The position numbers and the translations under genes are program-made. A stretch of 28,259 bases of DNA from JBKPHS01 sp046729975 (lineage in GTDB: Bacteria; Actinomycetota; Thermoleophilia; Solirubrobacterales; Thermoleophilaceae): the NCBI GenBank assembly GCA_046729975.1, contig JBKPHS010000127.1, positions 1 through 28,259 on the forward strand, in the 5' to 3' direction. A model generated the notes under the pieces. The model was not told the origin of the DNA. It searched no databases and worked only from the letters and a program-made list of their open reading frames with translations. Positions 1 to 7,716 of the stretch are shown here, piece after piece; the first letter of the stretch is position 1, and the number at the start of each line of letters is the position of its first letter.

Positions 1-521
1 CGCACCCGGTCGCCGACGTTGACGAAGAGCGGCACCCGCACGGTCACGCCCGACTCGAGAGTCGCCGGCTTGTCGCCGCCGCCGGAGGCGGTGTCGCCCT
101 TCACCCCGGGCTGGGTCTCGGTCACAGCCATCTCGACGGCGCTCGGCACCTGCACGTCGGCCGGCCGCTCGTCCACGTAGAGCAGCTCGATCTCCTCGCT
201 CGGGAGCACCCATCGGAGCGCGTCTCGCACCTGTTCCTCGGGAACCGTGAGCTGGTCGTAGGAGTCGAGGTCCATGAAGTGGGCGTCGGAGCCGTCGGAG
301 TAGAGGAACTGCATCTTGCGCGTCTCCGTGCGGACCGACCGGAACTTCTCCCCCGCGCGGAAGGTCTTGTCGATCACCGCTCCGTCGCCAACCCGCTTGA
401 GCTTCGTGCGCACGAAGGCGCCTCCCTTGCCAGGCTTGACGTGCTGGAACTCGACGATCTTGTAGACCGTCCCGTCGACGTCGATGTGGCTGCCGTTCCT
501 GAACTGGTTGGTGGAGATCAC
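1..521 (-). CDS. efp: Elongation factor P, 3' end cut by window edge
   Basis: EF-P binds between the ribosomal P and E sites and relieves stalling at polyproline stretches. The visible 173 residues read from a GTG at 521 (ISTNQFRNG, the usual EF-P opening) through domains I-III, and only roughly the last dozen residues are missing. The loop that reaches the peptidyl-transferase centre reads KPGKGGAFVRTK, with the tip lysine at residue 32. The Gly-rich loop around this lysine resembles actinobacterial EF-Ps reported to work without lysine modification; that is inference here. No Shine-Dalgarno precedes the GTG, but a TAGCCT hexamer (535-530) lies 8 nt upstream, so a leaderless mRNA is likely. 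The DUF559 gene ends 11 bp upstream. Confidence 0.96.
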   Translation of the reverse strand, partial: MISTNQFRNGSHIDVDGTVYKIVEFQHVKPGKGGAFVRTKLKRVGDGAVIDKTFRAGEKFRSVRTETRKMQFLYSDGSDAHFMDLDSYDQLTVPEEQVRDALRWVLPSEEIELLYVDERPADVQVPSAVEMAVTETQPGVKGDTASGGGDKPATLESGVTVRVPLFVNVGDRV

Positions 522-529
522 GTGCGTGA

Positions 530-535
530 AGGCTA
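530..535 (-). promoter_or_regulatory. Candidate -10 element for leaderless efp
   Basis: On the minus strand the hexamer TAGCCT (TANNNT type) ends 8 nt before the efp GTG, the spacing expected when the start codon is also the first transcribed base. No ribosome binding site is visible between them. The TAG of the hexamer is also the stop codon of the upstream DUF559 gene. No convincing -35 hexamer was seen. Confidence 0.4.
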
Positions 536-1486
536 GCTTCGCAATGCCAGCAGGGCCCGCAGGTCGGCCCTGATTGCCTGACGCTCATCGTGCAGCTGGA
601 GCCAGGTGATCCGCACGACGCGCCAGCCGGCGGCGCTCAATACGCGGTCGCGGGCGCGGTCACGCTCGAAGGCCGCACGGGTCGCGTGGCTTGCATGCCC
701 GTCGAGCTCGACGATGACCCGCCGTCCTGCCCAGACGCAGTCGGCCTCGATCCAAGCGCCTGCCACGTGCAGATGCTCGTTCACCTTCGGCCGTGGCAGC
801 CCCTCATCATCAAGGAGAGCCAGGAAGCGCTCCTCCAACTCGCTCCGGGTGACCGTGGCCCCGACGCGCCCGGCCGCAAGGATCGCCCTGATCGTCGCGG
901 CTCCGCGGCGCCCGGGGTAACGAGCGACGAGCTCGTCCAGCGAGAGCGGATCCACGAGGCGCCGGACCTCTGCTTCATTCCAGGCGCGCTCGACCTGGCG
1001 CCGCGGGACGACCGCGGCGAGGTCGAGGAGCGTCCGCGGGACCGTCGTCACCGGGATGCCGCGCACGATCGTTACCTCGTTTGACGCTAGCCGTCCGCAG
1101 TGAAACTGGACGCCCGACGAGGAGCGGCGTGATCGCGCGACCGTGACTTCGTCGCGGCGGCGCGCCGTCGGACGGATGCCCCACAGCGCCGCCGCCGACC
1201 GATGACTCAGCGCCGCTCCTTCGCCGGCAACGAGCACCGCGGCCATAGAACGGCCGCCCCCTGAAAGCACGCCGTGGCCAACCGCGTAAACGCCCCGGTA
1301 TACGGAATGCAACCGGCCGCATTCCAGCCGGTGACCGATTGCCCGGCGGCCGAGTCCGATGTTCACGAGCTGCGCTCGCGCGACGACGCCGTGCTGGCGC
1401 TCCGCCAGGTCGGCGATCATCCGGTCGATCTCGCGAGACTGCAGTTGTGCCCCTATATCGGGCTCAAAGGCAGTTTCGTCGGTCAC
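533..1486 (-). CDS. AbiEi-type N-terminal domain plus DUF559 (Vsr-like) nuclease-fold protein
   Basis: A 317-residue protein of two parts. Residues ~20-75 (IADLAERQHGVVAR...YRGVYAVGH) match the winged-helix N-terminus of AbiEi-family type IV antitoxins. The C-terminal third (ELEERFLALLDDEGLPRP...IVELDG...RDRARDRVLSAAGWRVVRITW) is a DUF559 domain, related to very-short-patch-repair and restriction-endonuclease folds. Such fusions are common as orphans in actinobacteria and their function is not established; no AbiEii-like toxin gene is adjacent. The GTG at 1486 gives the longest form. An internal ATG just before IADLAERQ is an equally plausible start. It ends 11 bp before efp, so co-transcription is possible. 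Confidence 0.8.
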   Translation of the reverse strand: MTDETAFEPDIGAQLQSREIDRMIADLAERQHGVVARAQLVNIGLGRRAIGHRLECGRLHSVYRGVYAVGHGVLSGGGRSMAAVLVAGEGAALSHRSAAALWGIRPTARRRDEVTVARSRRSSSGVQFHCGRLASNEVTIVRGIPVTTVPRTLLDLAAVVPRRQVERAWNEAEVRRLVDPLSLDELVARYPGRRGAATIRAILAAGRVGATVTRSELEERFLALLDDEGLPRPKVNEHLHVAGAWIEADCVWAGRRVIVELDGHASHATRAAFERDRARDRVLSAAGWRVVRITWLQLHDERQAIRADLRALLALRS

Positions 1487-1555
1487 GATCGGATGTTGGC
1501 GCCGGTATGGGCACAGGCGACGCCCTGAACGTGACGAGTCGGTTACTCCGCCTGC

Positions 1556-1583
1556 TCAACTGACGCCCGCCGGGAGCCGATTA
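1556..1583 (+). promoter_or_regulatory. Sigma-28 (FliA/WhiG)-like promoter of the GT87-like gene
   Basis: TCAA (1556-1559), 16 bp, then GCCGATTA (1576-1583), which matches 7 of 8 bases of the sigma-28 -10 consensus GCCGATAA. The GTG start at 1591 follows after 7 nt, so the transcript would be leaderless. The same arrangement recurs at four other sites in this window. Confidence 0.55.
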
Positions 1584-1590
1584 GTCCCGT

Positions 1591-2844
1591 GTGAGGATCC
1601 GCGCGCGCGAGCTCGTCGCCCCGATTGCGGCCGCGGCCGCCGGCGCCGCCCTGCTCGCGTGGCTCGGGCTCCCAACGATGGCCTTCACCGACTACGAGGC
1701 CGAGGCGGAGCCGTCGCTGCTCGCGCTCCGCGCGGGCGACGTCGGTGACTTCCTCGAGAAGCTTCCGGCCTACGGCGGCTCGCTGATCCTGCGCGCGCCG
1801 TTCGCGCTCCTCCCCGGCGTCTGGGGCGGCGGCGACCTGGCGCTCTTTCGCATCATGGCCGTGCCGGCACTGGCTGCCGGCGCTGCCCTCGGCGTCTTCC
1901 TCTGGGCGCGCGGCCGCCGGCTCGGCCGGGGCCACGCCGCGGCCTGGCTCGCGCTACTGCTCGTCGCCGTCAATCCGCTCAGCCTGCGTGCGCTCGAGGT
2001 GGGTCACTCCGAGGAGTTGCTCGGGGCGGCGCTGTGCGTCGCGGCGGCGCTCGCGGCCGGCGGCCGGCGTCCGGTCGCGGCCGGTGCGCTGCTCGGCCTC
2101 GCGGTGGCGAACAAACCATGGGCGCTCGTCGCCGTCGCGCCGGTGCTGCTCATGCTCGAAGCAGGACGCGTCCGCGCACTATTGACCGCCGGCGCAGTCG
2201 CCGGCGCGGTCCTGGCACCGCTCGTGGTCGCCGGCGCGGCCGGGCTCCATGCGGGCGCGTCGATCGCGCGCGAGACCGGGCAAATCTTCCAGCCGTGGCA
2301 GCTCTGGTGGTTCCTGGGCGAGCACGCGGGGCCTGTCTTCGGCATGTTCGGGGAGAAGCCCGGCTACCGCACGCCGCCCGCCTGGGTGACTCAGGTGAGC
2401 CATCCGCTGGTGCTGGCGGCACCGCTCGCGCTCTGCGCGGCCGCGCGGCGCCGGCTGCGGGAGGCGCCTTGGCACGATGGGCTGCTGCTGCTCGCGCTGG
2501 TTCTGCTCCTGCGCTGCCTCCTGGACACCTGGAACACGAGCTATTACGCGGTGCCTTTCCTGCTCGCAATCACCGCCTGGGAGCTGCACGCGCGCCCGGG
2601 GCCGCCGGTGGTAGCCCTCGGGGCGACGCTCGCGGCGTGGACGAGCTTCGAGCTCCTGCCGCGCCTGCTCGCGCCGGACCTCCAGGCGGCGGCGTACCTT
2701 GCCTGGAGCGTTCCGTTCGCGGCCGCGCTCGCGTGGCGCCTGCTCGACCCCGAGAGGTGGAGGAGCATCGCCGAGGTCCCGGGCCGAGCCGTGCGCCGGC
2801 GGCTCCCCACGCTCGGCCGCGTGCTCGGGCCGGCGCGCGCCTAG
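1591..2844 (+). CDS. Polytopic membrane protein, GT87/DUF2029-like glycosyltransferase
   Basis: A 417-residue, Ala/Leu-rich protein with roughly ten hydrophobic segments. An acidic loop lies early (FTDYEAEAEPS, after the first membrane segment). A GHSEELLGAALCVAAALAAGGRRPV segment is followed by GLAVANKPWALV, a pattern seen in GT87-type polyprenyl-phosphate-sugar-dependent transferases such as actinobacterial mannosyl- and arabinosyltransferases. If so, it adds a sugar to a glycan or glycolipid on the outer face of the membrane. Substrate cannot be inferred. It starts with GTG immediately after a sigma-28-like promoter and has no ribosome binding site. Its TAG stop overlaps that of the convergent MBL gene within one CTAG. 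Confidence 0.7.
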   Translation: MRIRARELVAPIAAAAAGAALLAWLGLPTMAFTDYEAEAEPSLLALRAGDVGDFLEKLPAYGGSLILRAPFALLPGVWGGGDLALFRIMAVPALAAGAALGVFLWARGRRLGRGHAAAWLALLLVAVNPLSLRALEVGHSEELLGAALCVAAALAAGGRRPVAAGALLGLAVANKPWALVAVAPVLLMLEAGRVRALLTAGAVAGAVLAPLVVAGAAGLHAGASIARETGQIFQPWQLWWFLGEHAGPVFGMFGEKPGYRTPPAWVTQVSHPLVLAAPLALCAAARRRLREAPWHDGLLLLALVLLLRCLLDTWNTSYYAVPFLLAITAWELHARPGPPVVALGATLAAWTSFELLPRLLAPDLQAAAYLAWSVPFAAALAWRLLDPERWRSIAEVPGRAVRRRLPTLGRVLGPARA

Positions 2845-3560
2845 GCGGCGCGGCCCTCCTCGCGCAGCTTCTCGAGGTGCGCCTCGAGGGTGACGCGCGC
2901 GGCCTCCCTCAGCCCCGGTGGCGCCACTGTCCAGTCGATCTCGTCCCAGGCGGCGTCGAGCAGCTCGTCCGGGGTGCGCGCGCCCGCCTCGAGGGCAGCC
3001 AGCACCTTGCGCTCCCGCTCCAGGCGGTGGGCGATGTACTCGTCGAGCTTCGACGCCGGATCGTGCACGAACGGGCCGTGCCCGGGGCAGATGCACTCGA
3101 GATCGAGCTCCCGCAGGCGGCGCAGCGACGCCAGATACGCGTCGAGCGATCCGGATATGAACACGCTGCCCGCTCCGAGAACTGTGTCGCCCGTGAAGCA
3201 GACGCGGCCGAGGATGAGGGCCACGTGGTCGGGCGCGTGCCCGGGCGTGGCGATGGCCCAGAATGGCCCGACCTCGCCGTCGCCACGGGGAAGCACGACC
3301 GGCGCGCCGTCCGCCAGCTCGGACAGTCGCGGCGCGCCCTCCGCGTGATCGCGATGATCGTGCGTCAGCACGATCCCGTCGATCCGCGCCGCGCCGCCGG
3401 CGGCGTCGGCGACCGCGGCCAGATGCTCCTCGTCCGCAGGCCCGGGATCCACGACCCAGCCGCTCACCACGTAGGTGTTCGTGCCGTCGAGCGTGAACGG
3501 GGAGGCATTGCGCGCCCGCACCCTGACGACGCCCGCGGGCGGCGTGTCGTCGCTCGTCAC
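2841..3560 (-). CDS. MBL-fold metallo-hydrolase (LACTB2/glyoxalase II-like)
   Basis: A 239-residue metallo-beta-lactamase-fold hydrolase. The binuclear metal ligands are visible: THDHRDH (H67, H69, D71, H72), H108 in TPGH, D125 in FTGDT and H161 in CPGHG. The C-terminal helical part (HRLERERKVLAALEAG, then a winged-helix-like tail) is as in LACTB2-type proteins, which include nucleases and thioesterases; the substrate here is unknown. The GTG at 3560 is chosen because homology starts with VRVRARNASPFTLDGTNTY soon after. The reading frame stays open far upstream, but that part is antisense to the amidase. It is divergent from the amidase (60 bp between starts) and convergent with the GT87-like gene. 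Confidence 0.88.
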   Translation of the reverse strand: MTSDDTPPAGVVRVRARNASPFTLDGTNTYVVSGWVVDPGPADEEHLAAVADAAGGAARIDGIVLTHDHRDHAEGAPRLSELADGAPVVLPRGDGEVGPFWAIATPGHAPDHVALILGRVCFTGDTVLGAGSVFISGSLDAYLASLRRLRELDLECICPGHGPFVHDPASKLDEYIAHRLERERKVLAALEAGARTPDELLDAAWDEIDWTVAPPGLREAARVTLEAHLEKLREEGRAA

Positions 3561-3620
3561 GGCGCGAATCTTCCCAGGGCGGATACGCTCCGCTGCCCCT
3601 CGGGAGAACGGAGAAAGCGG

Positions 3621-5060
3621 ATGATCGAAGAAGTCCTCTGGAAGCCGGCCCTCGAGCAGGCGGAGCTCGTCCGCTCGGGTGAGGCCTCCGCGCGAGAGCT
3701 CGTCGAGGCGTCTTTCGAGGCCATCGAGCGGCTGAACGGCGAGTTGAACGCGTTTGTCACGCTCGTGGAGGAGCGCGCGCTCGCCGAGGCGGACCGCGTA
3801 CGGCGCGACGACAAGCGCGCGTTCGCCGGCGTACCGATCGCGATCAAGGACCTGCCGGCCCTCACCGAGGGCGTTCGCACCACCTTCGGAACAGCCGCGA
3901 GCGGAGAGTTCACCCCTTCGTTCGACACGGCGACCATCCAGAAGCTGCGCGGCGCCGGGCTGATCATGGTCGGCAAGACGAACCTGCCGGAGCTCGGCAT
4001 CCTGCCCGTGAGCGAGCCGCACCGCTTCGGGCCGGCGCGGAACCCATGGGACACGTCGCGAACGCCGGGCGGATCCTCCGGCGGCAGCGCCGCCGCCGTG
4101 GCGTCCGGCATGGTGGCGCTCGGCCACGGCAGCGACGGCGGTGGCTCCCTCCGGATCCCCGGCTCCTGTTGCGGCCTGGTCGGTCTCAAGCCGAGCCGCG
4201 GCCGCGTCTCGGGCGCGCCGGTGGCCCCGGACAGCCTCTCCGGCTTCGCGACCGAGGGCGCCCTGACGCGGACGGTGTCGGACGCCGCGGCGATCCTCGA
4301 CGCCATGTCGGGCTACGAGCTCGGCGACTACCACTACCTGCCCGACCCGGCCGCCCCCTTCGCCGAGGCGGTCGGGCGCGACCCGGGAAGGCTTCGCGTC
4401 GCCTTCACGACCGATGCGCCGAACGGCGCCCCCGTGCACGCGGAATGCGAGACCGCCGCCCGACAGGCGGCGGCGCTGCTCGAGTCGCTCGGGCACCACG
4501 TCGAGGAGCGCGCTCCGGACTGGTTCGACCACAGCTACATCGTGTCGTTCATCACCGTCTGGGACGCACAGACCGCGGCCCAGGTGGACCGCTTGGCGGA
4601 CACGCTCGGCGACCACTTCGACCGCACCGGCCTCGAGCCGCTGACCCGGGGCATGATCGAGTTCTCCGAGGGGATGAGCGCGAAGGACTACGTCCTGGCC
4701 TATGACCACGTCCGCTCGGCGAGCCGCCGGATCATGGCGCTCTGGAACGAGTACGACGTGCTCCTCACGCCGACCCTCGCGCAGCCTCCTCTCGAGATCG
4801 GCGCCCTCGACCCAGCCGAGGGAGAGGATCCGCTGACGATGCTCTCGAAGTCGGGCGCATTCACGCCCTTCACCGCGCCCTTCAACGTGTCCGGGCAGCC
4901 GGCCGTGTCGCTGCCGCTGCACCAGTCGGCCGACGGCCTTCCGATCGGCGTGCAGCTCGTAGGTCCGCCCGCGGGCGAGGACCTGCTGCTATCGCTGTCG
5001 GCGCAGGTCGAGCAGGCTCTACCCTGGGCGGATCGGCGGCCGGAGCTGGCCGCCGCCTGA
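3621..5060 (+). CDS. Amidase signature family amidohydrolase
   Basis: A 479-residue amidase signature enzyme hydrolysing an amide to an acid plus ammonia or amine. The Ser-cisSer-Lys triad is complete: K76 in VPIAIKD, S152 in GGSSGGS, and nucleophile S176 in DGGGSLRIP. The signature continues as GSCCGLVGLKPSRGRVS. Length is normal for a stand-alone amidase. No gatB or gatC is adjacent, and the C-terminal half differs from GatA, so a general amidase is more likely than the tRNA amidotransferase subunit. The ATG at 3621 has GGAG about 8 nt upstream. The open frame before it is antisense to the MBL gene and in the shadow of the GT87-like gene. A strong hairpin follows the stop. Confidence 0.93.
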   Translation: MIEEVLWKPALEQAELVRSGEASARELVEASFEAIERLNGELNAFVTLVEERALAEADRVRRDDKRAFAGVPIAIKDLPALTEGVRTTFGTAASGEFTPSFDTATIQKLRGAGLIMVGKTNLPELGILPVSEPHRFGPARNPWDTSRTPGGSSGGSAAAVASGMVALGHGSDGGGSLRIPGSCCGLVGLKPSRGRVSGAPVAPDSLSGFATEGALTRTVSDAAAILDAMSGYELGDYHYLPDPAAPFAEAVGRDPGRLRVAFTTDAPNGAPVHAECETAARQAAALLESLGHHVEERAPDWFDHSYIVSFITVWDAQTAAQVDRLADTLGDHFDRTGLEPLTRGMIEFSEGMSAKDYVLAYDHVRSASRRIMALWNEYDVLLTPTLAQPPLEIGALDPAEGEDPLTMLSKSGAFTPFTAPFNVSGQPAVSLPLHQSADGLPIGVQLVGPPAGEDLLLSLSAQVEQALPWADRRPELAAA

Positions 5061-5093
5061 AAAGACGCCCGCCCGGCCTGAGGCCGGGCGGGG
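5061..5093. terminator. Bidirectional intrinsic terminator
   Basis: A perfect 11-bp GC stem, CCCGCCCGGCC (5068-5078) and GGCCGGGCGGG (5082-5092), with a TGA loop. On the minus strand the stem is followed by CGTCTTTTC, giving a short U tract, so it best terminates the secreted-protein gene that stops at 5124. It also lies just after the amidase stop (5060). Confidence 0.8.
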
Positions 5094-5123
5094 AGCCTTC
5101 CATGCGGTCTTGCGGCTGCCGGC

Positions 5124-6488
5124 CTAGGGGTAGGAGTAGGGCGCCGGGAAGGTCGGGAACGCCGGGTCGGACGAGCTGTCGAATGGCGCCGGCGCGTTCT
5201 CGAACGGCGGGTGCCGCGTGCAGCTCCGCGACGAGGGGTCCGGGAGGCACGGATTGTACGGGTTGATCCGCAGCGGCGTGCCGGTACTGGGGTTGGTCAG
5301 CGCCCGCGAGAGCTCGTCCACGTTGGTGAGGGCGTGGCTCGCGTCGTGGTCGTGGTCCTGGTCGTCCGCGCCGTCGGCGATGACGTCCCCGTCGCTGTCC
5401 GGGTCGAGGAAGTCCAGCCCGGCGAAGGGCACGATCCAGTAGTCCTTCTCGGTCTTGTAGGGACCGCCCTTCCACCAGCCGTAGCTGAGGCGTCCACGCA
5501 GCTCGTCCCAGTTGGCGAGGACGTCGAAGTCGACGTCGCGCTCGTCGTCGCTCAGCTCGCCGTCGCCGTCAAAGTCCTGATACGCGGCGGTGCCCGGGTC
5601 CGCGAGGACGGTGCGGCTCCTCTGCGTGCCGTCGCTGTAGAGCAGCGACGCCAGGGTCGTCGGACGGCCGGCGCGGAGAACGCCGTCCGCCTCGTAGCGG
5701 ATCCAAGCGGCGTACTCCTCACCGAGGAGGATGCCGTCGCCGTCGTAGTCGGTGCCGGCGTCGATGAACAGCGGGTTCGGGTATGGCTTCTTGCCCGGGT
5801 AGGGAACCGTCCCGCTGCCGGTCTGGTCGTTGAGATCCTTGGCCGACTGGTACTCGTAGCCGTCCTCGGCGCCGTCCCCGTCGCTGTCGGGGTCGCAGGG
5901 ATCCGTCTTGTAGACGGGGAAGCCGGTCTCGGTCGCGTCGTCAAGCAGGTCGTTGTCGTCGTCGGCGTCCAGGCCGTTGGTCACGCCGTCGAGGTCGCAA
6001 TCGCCGTCCGGGGAGGGGTCCACCACCGCTGTGCCGGGCGTGCCCGTCGTACCGCCGGTGCCGCCGCCGCTTGGGGGCGTCTTCGCGGGTGCCTCGGGGG
6101 CCGGGCCGATGAGCGGCGAGCGGCGCTTGGGGGTGAACTTGCTGCCGCGCGCGGCCACGCGGATCTGGAAGCGGGTCGCGAGCACCTTGCCGCCGCGCCT
6201 CTTCATGTATGCCTGGAGCTTCGCGGGGATCTGGACCTTCAGCGTCGTGCGGGTGGCCGAGAAGGCCTTGGCGCGGGCGTAGAGCCCGTCGCTCGTGAAG
6301 ACCAGTGTGTTCCTGCCCTTGCCGGGCTTGAAGCCCGATCCGCGGACCGTGAGCGTGTCGCCGACGTTCAGCGTCTTGGGGGAAACGGACTTGATTACGG
6401 GTGGCTTGGCGGCCAGGGCGCCTGCGGGCACGGCCAGCAGCAGGCCGAGCGCGAGCAGGCAGAGCGGGAGGAGGGAACGTTTGTGCAT
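5124..6488 (-). CDS. Secreted protein: IPT/TIG domain plus thrombospondin-3-like calcium-binding repeats
   Basis: A 454-residue exported protein. Residues 1-27 form a signal peptide (MHKRSLLP, Leu-rich core, ALAAKP). Residues ~28-115 look like an IPT/TIG immunoglobulin-like domain (PPVIKSVSPKTLNVGDTLTVRGSGF). A Gly/Thr/Pro linker follows (~130-160). The rest carries several Asp-rich loops such as DPDSDGDGAEDG, DYDGDGILLGEE, DFDGDGELSDDE and DPDSDGDVIADG, typical Ca2+-binding thrombospondin type 3/EF-hand-like loops. No LPXTG motif or C-terminal membrane anchor is seen, so it is probably released or non-covalently attached. Role unknown; adhesion or matrix is plausible. It has its own sigma-28-like promoter 7 nt before the ATG. 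Confidence 0.82.
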   Translation of the reverse strand: MHKRSLLPLCLLALGLLLAVPAGALAAKPPVIKSVSPKTLNVGDTLTVRGSGFKPGKGRNTLVFTSDGLYARAKAFSATRTTLKVQIPAKLQAYMKRRGGKVLATRFQIRVAARGSKFTPKRRSPLIGPAPEAPAKTPPSGGGTGGTTGTPGTAVVDPSPDGDCDLDGVTNGLDADDDNDLLDDATETGFPVYKTDPCDPDSDGDGAEDGYEYQSAKDLNDQTGSGTVPYPGKKPYPNPLFIDAGTDYDGDGILLGEEYAAWIRYEADGVLRAGRPTTLASLLYSDGTQRSRTVLADPGTAAYQDFDGDGELSDDERDVDFDVLANWDELRGRLSYGWWKGGPYKTEKDYWIVPFAGLDFLDPDSDGDVIADGADDQDHDHDASHALTNVDELSRALTNPSTGTPLRINPYNPCLPDPSSRSCTRHPPFENAPAPFDSSSDPAFPTFPAPYSYP

Positions 6489-6495
6489 AACCCCT

Positions 6496-6522
6496 GTATC
6501 GGATCTTGCGCGGAGGACTTGA
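6496..6522 (-). promoter_or_regulatory. Sigma-28-like promoter of the secreted IPT protein
   Basis: Minus strand: TCAAGTCC with TCAA at 6522-6519, a 15-bp spacer, then TCCGATAC (6503-6496), which keeps the CCGATA core of GCCGATAA. Only 7 nt separate the -10 from the ATG at 6488, so the mRNA would be leaderless. The 15-bp TAAA-to-GCCGATAA gap equals that of the enterobacterial consensus. Confidence 0.5.
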
Positions 6523-6551
6523 GCCTTCGCGCCGCGGGGCTGGACCCGCCC

Positions 6552-7712
6552 TCAGCCCGCGAAGACGGCCATCGTGGCCGTGAATCCGTGCACGAAGTTG
6601 CGCTCTCCCACCGGGCCGATCTCGCCGGCGCAGAAGAACCCCGCCGACGGCGCGCCGCCGAATGCGCGCTCGAGCTCGGATGCGTCATGGTCGGGCGCCC
6701 CGAACATCTGCGATCCGCGCCCGTTGCAGGTGAACAGGAGCGTGCCCGCGGGGGGACCGCCGAGCTCCGCCGCCTGGCGGTCGAGCGCGTGACGCAGGTC
6801 CTCGTCGGCCGAGTCGGCGTCCCGAACCTGCATGCGGACCGTCTGGCCCAGCCGCACGCGCTCGCCGACGGTGATCGTGCCGCTCTCCTCGTCGACGCCG
6901 AGCAGGGCGCGCACCAGGAAGTCGCCGCGCTCGTAGTCGGGCTTGTTCTCGTCGATCACGATCCCGAGCAGCAGGCCCTGCGCGGCGAGCGCCCGCTCGT
7001 GCAGATCGAGCTCGGCGATCGCTTCCTTCAACCGCGTCAGCGCCGGCTTGCTCGCCAGCTCGTGGATGACGTTGTCTTCCGCGCGCGTGATCGTCATCTC
7101 GGGACCGATCGGCCTGGCTCCCTGGGACACGAGCGCGCGCACGTCGACTCCGGCGAACACCACGCCGACGGCGCCGTCACGTGCCACCTCCTGGTCATGG
7201 AGCAGCACGCCGCCCCCGGCGCCTGCGCCCGCGGTCGCCAGCCCTCCGAGAATCGGAAGGCCGGGCGTCTCGTCGTTCAACCGCCGCAGAAGCGGTTCCA
7301 CCGGAAACGAGTAGGGGTCGGCGAACAGCAGTGCCGCGTCGGCGAGCTCGAGATCGGGGAGACCCGCGACAGCGACGCTCGACTCCCCGGCCGGTACGAC
7401 CTCGAGCCTGAAGCTCTCTAGCTCCGCGTCGGGAAGGGAGGCCGCCCACACGACCACGCCGCCCTCCTCGAGCTCGCGGCCCGCGCCGACGACTCCCTGG
7501 GCGCCGCATCCGGCAAGTGCCCGCGGGCTCAGCCGGTCGTGCACCGCCGCGAGCCCTTCCTCGGCGTAGTCGAGGTTGGCCGCGCCCGCGAACACCACCG
7601 CCACGTCGACCGTGGCCCCACCCAGCCCGAGCGCCGCGCGGCTCGCGGCCTCGGCAAACGCGTCCGGGCCTCCGTTCCTGGGGACGAGGCCGGTTGCTAT
7701 GCGCGAGGGCAC
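6552..7712 (-). CDS. FIST N/C domain sensor protein
   Basis: A 386-residue FIST protein. The N-terminal half has the FIST_N pattern (VDVAVVFAGAANLDYAEEGLAAVHDRLSP, then the GCGAQGVVG turn) and the C-terminal half FIST_C (GTLLFTCNGRGSQMFG, GAPSAGFFCAGEIGPVGERNFVHGFTATM). FIST domains are proposed ligand-binding sensory modules, possibly for small amino-acid-like molecules; no enzymatic activity is established. There is no transmembrane segment, kinase or GGDEF domain attached, so it would be a cytoplasmic stand-alone sensor. The GTG at 7712 lies 4 bp after the DUF72 stop, so the two are almost certainly co-transcribed. Confidence 0.88.
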   Translation of the reverse strand: MPSRIATGLVPRNGGPDAFAEAASRAALGLGGATVDVAVVFAGAANLDYAEEGLAAVHDRLSPRALAGCGAQGVVGAGRELEEGGVVVWAASLPDAELESFRLEVVPAGESSVAVAGLPDLELADAALLFADPYSFPVEPLLRRLNDETPGLPILGGLATAGAGAGGGVLLHDQEVARDGAVGVVFAGVDVRALVSQGARPIGPEMTITRAEDNVIHELASKPALTRLKEAIAELDLHERALAAQGLLLGIVIDENKPDYERGDFLVRALLGVDEESGTITVGERVRLGQTVRMQVRDADSADEDLRHALDRQAAELGGPPAGTLLFTCNGRGSQMFGAPDHDASELERAFGGAPSAGFFCAGEIGPVGERNFVHGFTATMAVFAG

Positions 7713-7716
7713 GGCC

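Noticed and set aside
1449..1486. CCCGATAT near the start of the DUF559 gene as another sigma-28-like promoter
   Set aside because: No TMAA sequence lies 15-17 bp upstream, and the site is inside the reading frame.
2034..3620. Upstream extension of the amidase frame
   Set aside because: Arg/Ala/Gly-rich shadow of the GT87-like and MBL genes. The ATG at 3621 has a ribosome binding site and the family start.
3561..4922. Upstream extension of the MBL-hydrolase frame
   Set aside because: The extra ~450 codons are antisense to the amidase, which has a complete catalytic triad. Family homology starts at about 3530.
5211..7421. 736-codon plus-strand open frame across the IPT and FIST genes
   Set aside because: It is antisense to two well-supported genes and has no domain or ribosome binding site.
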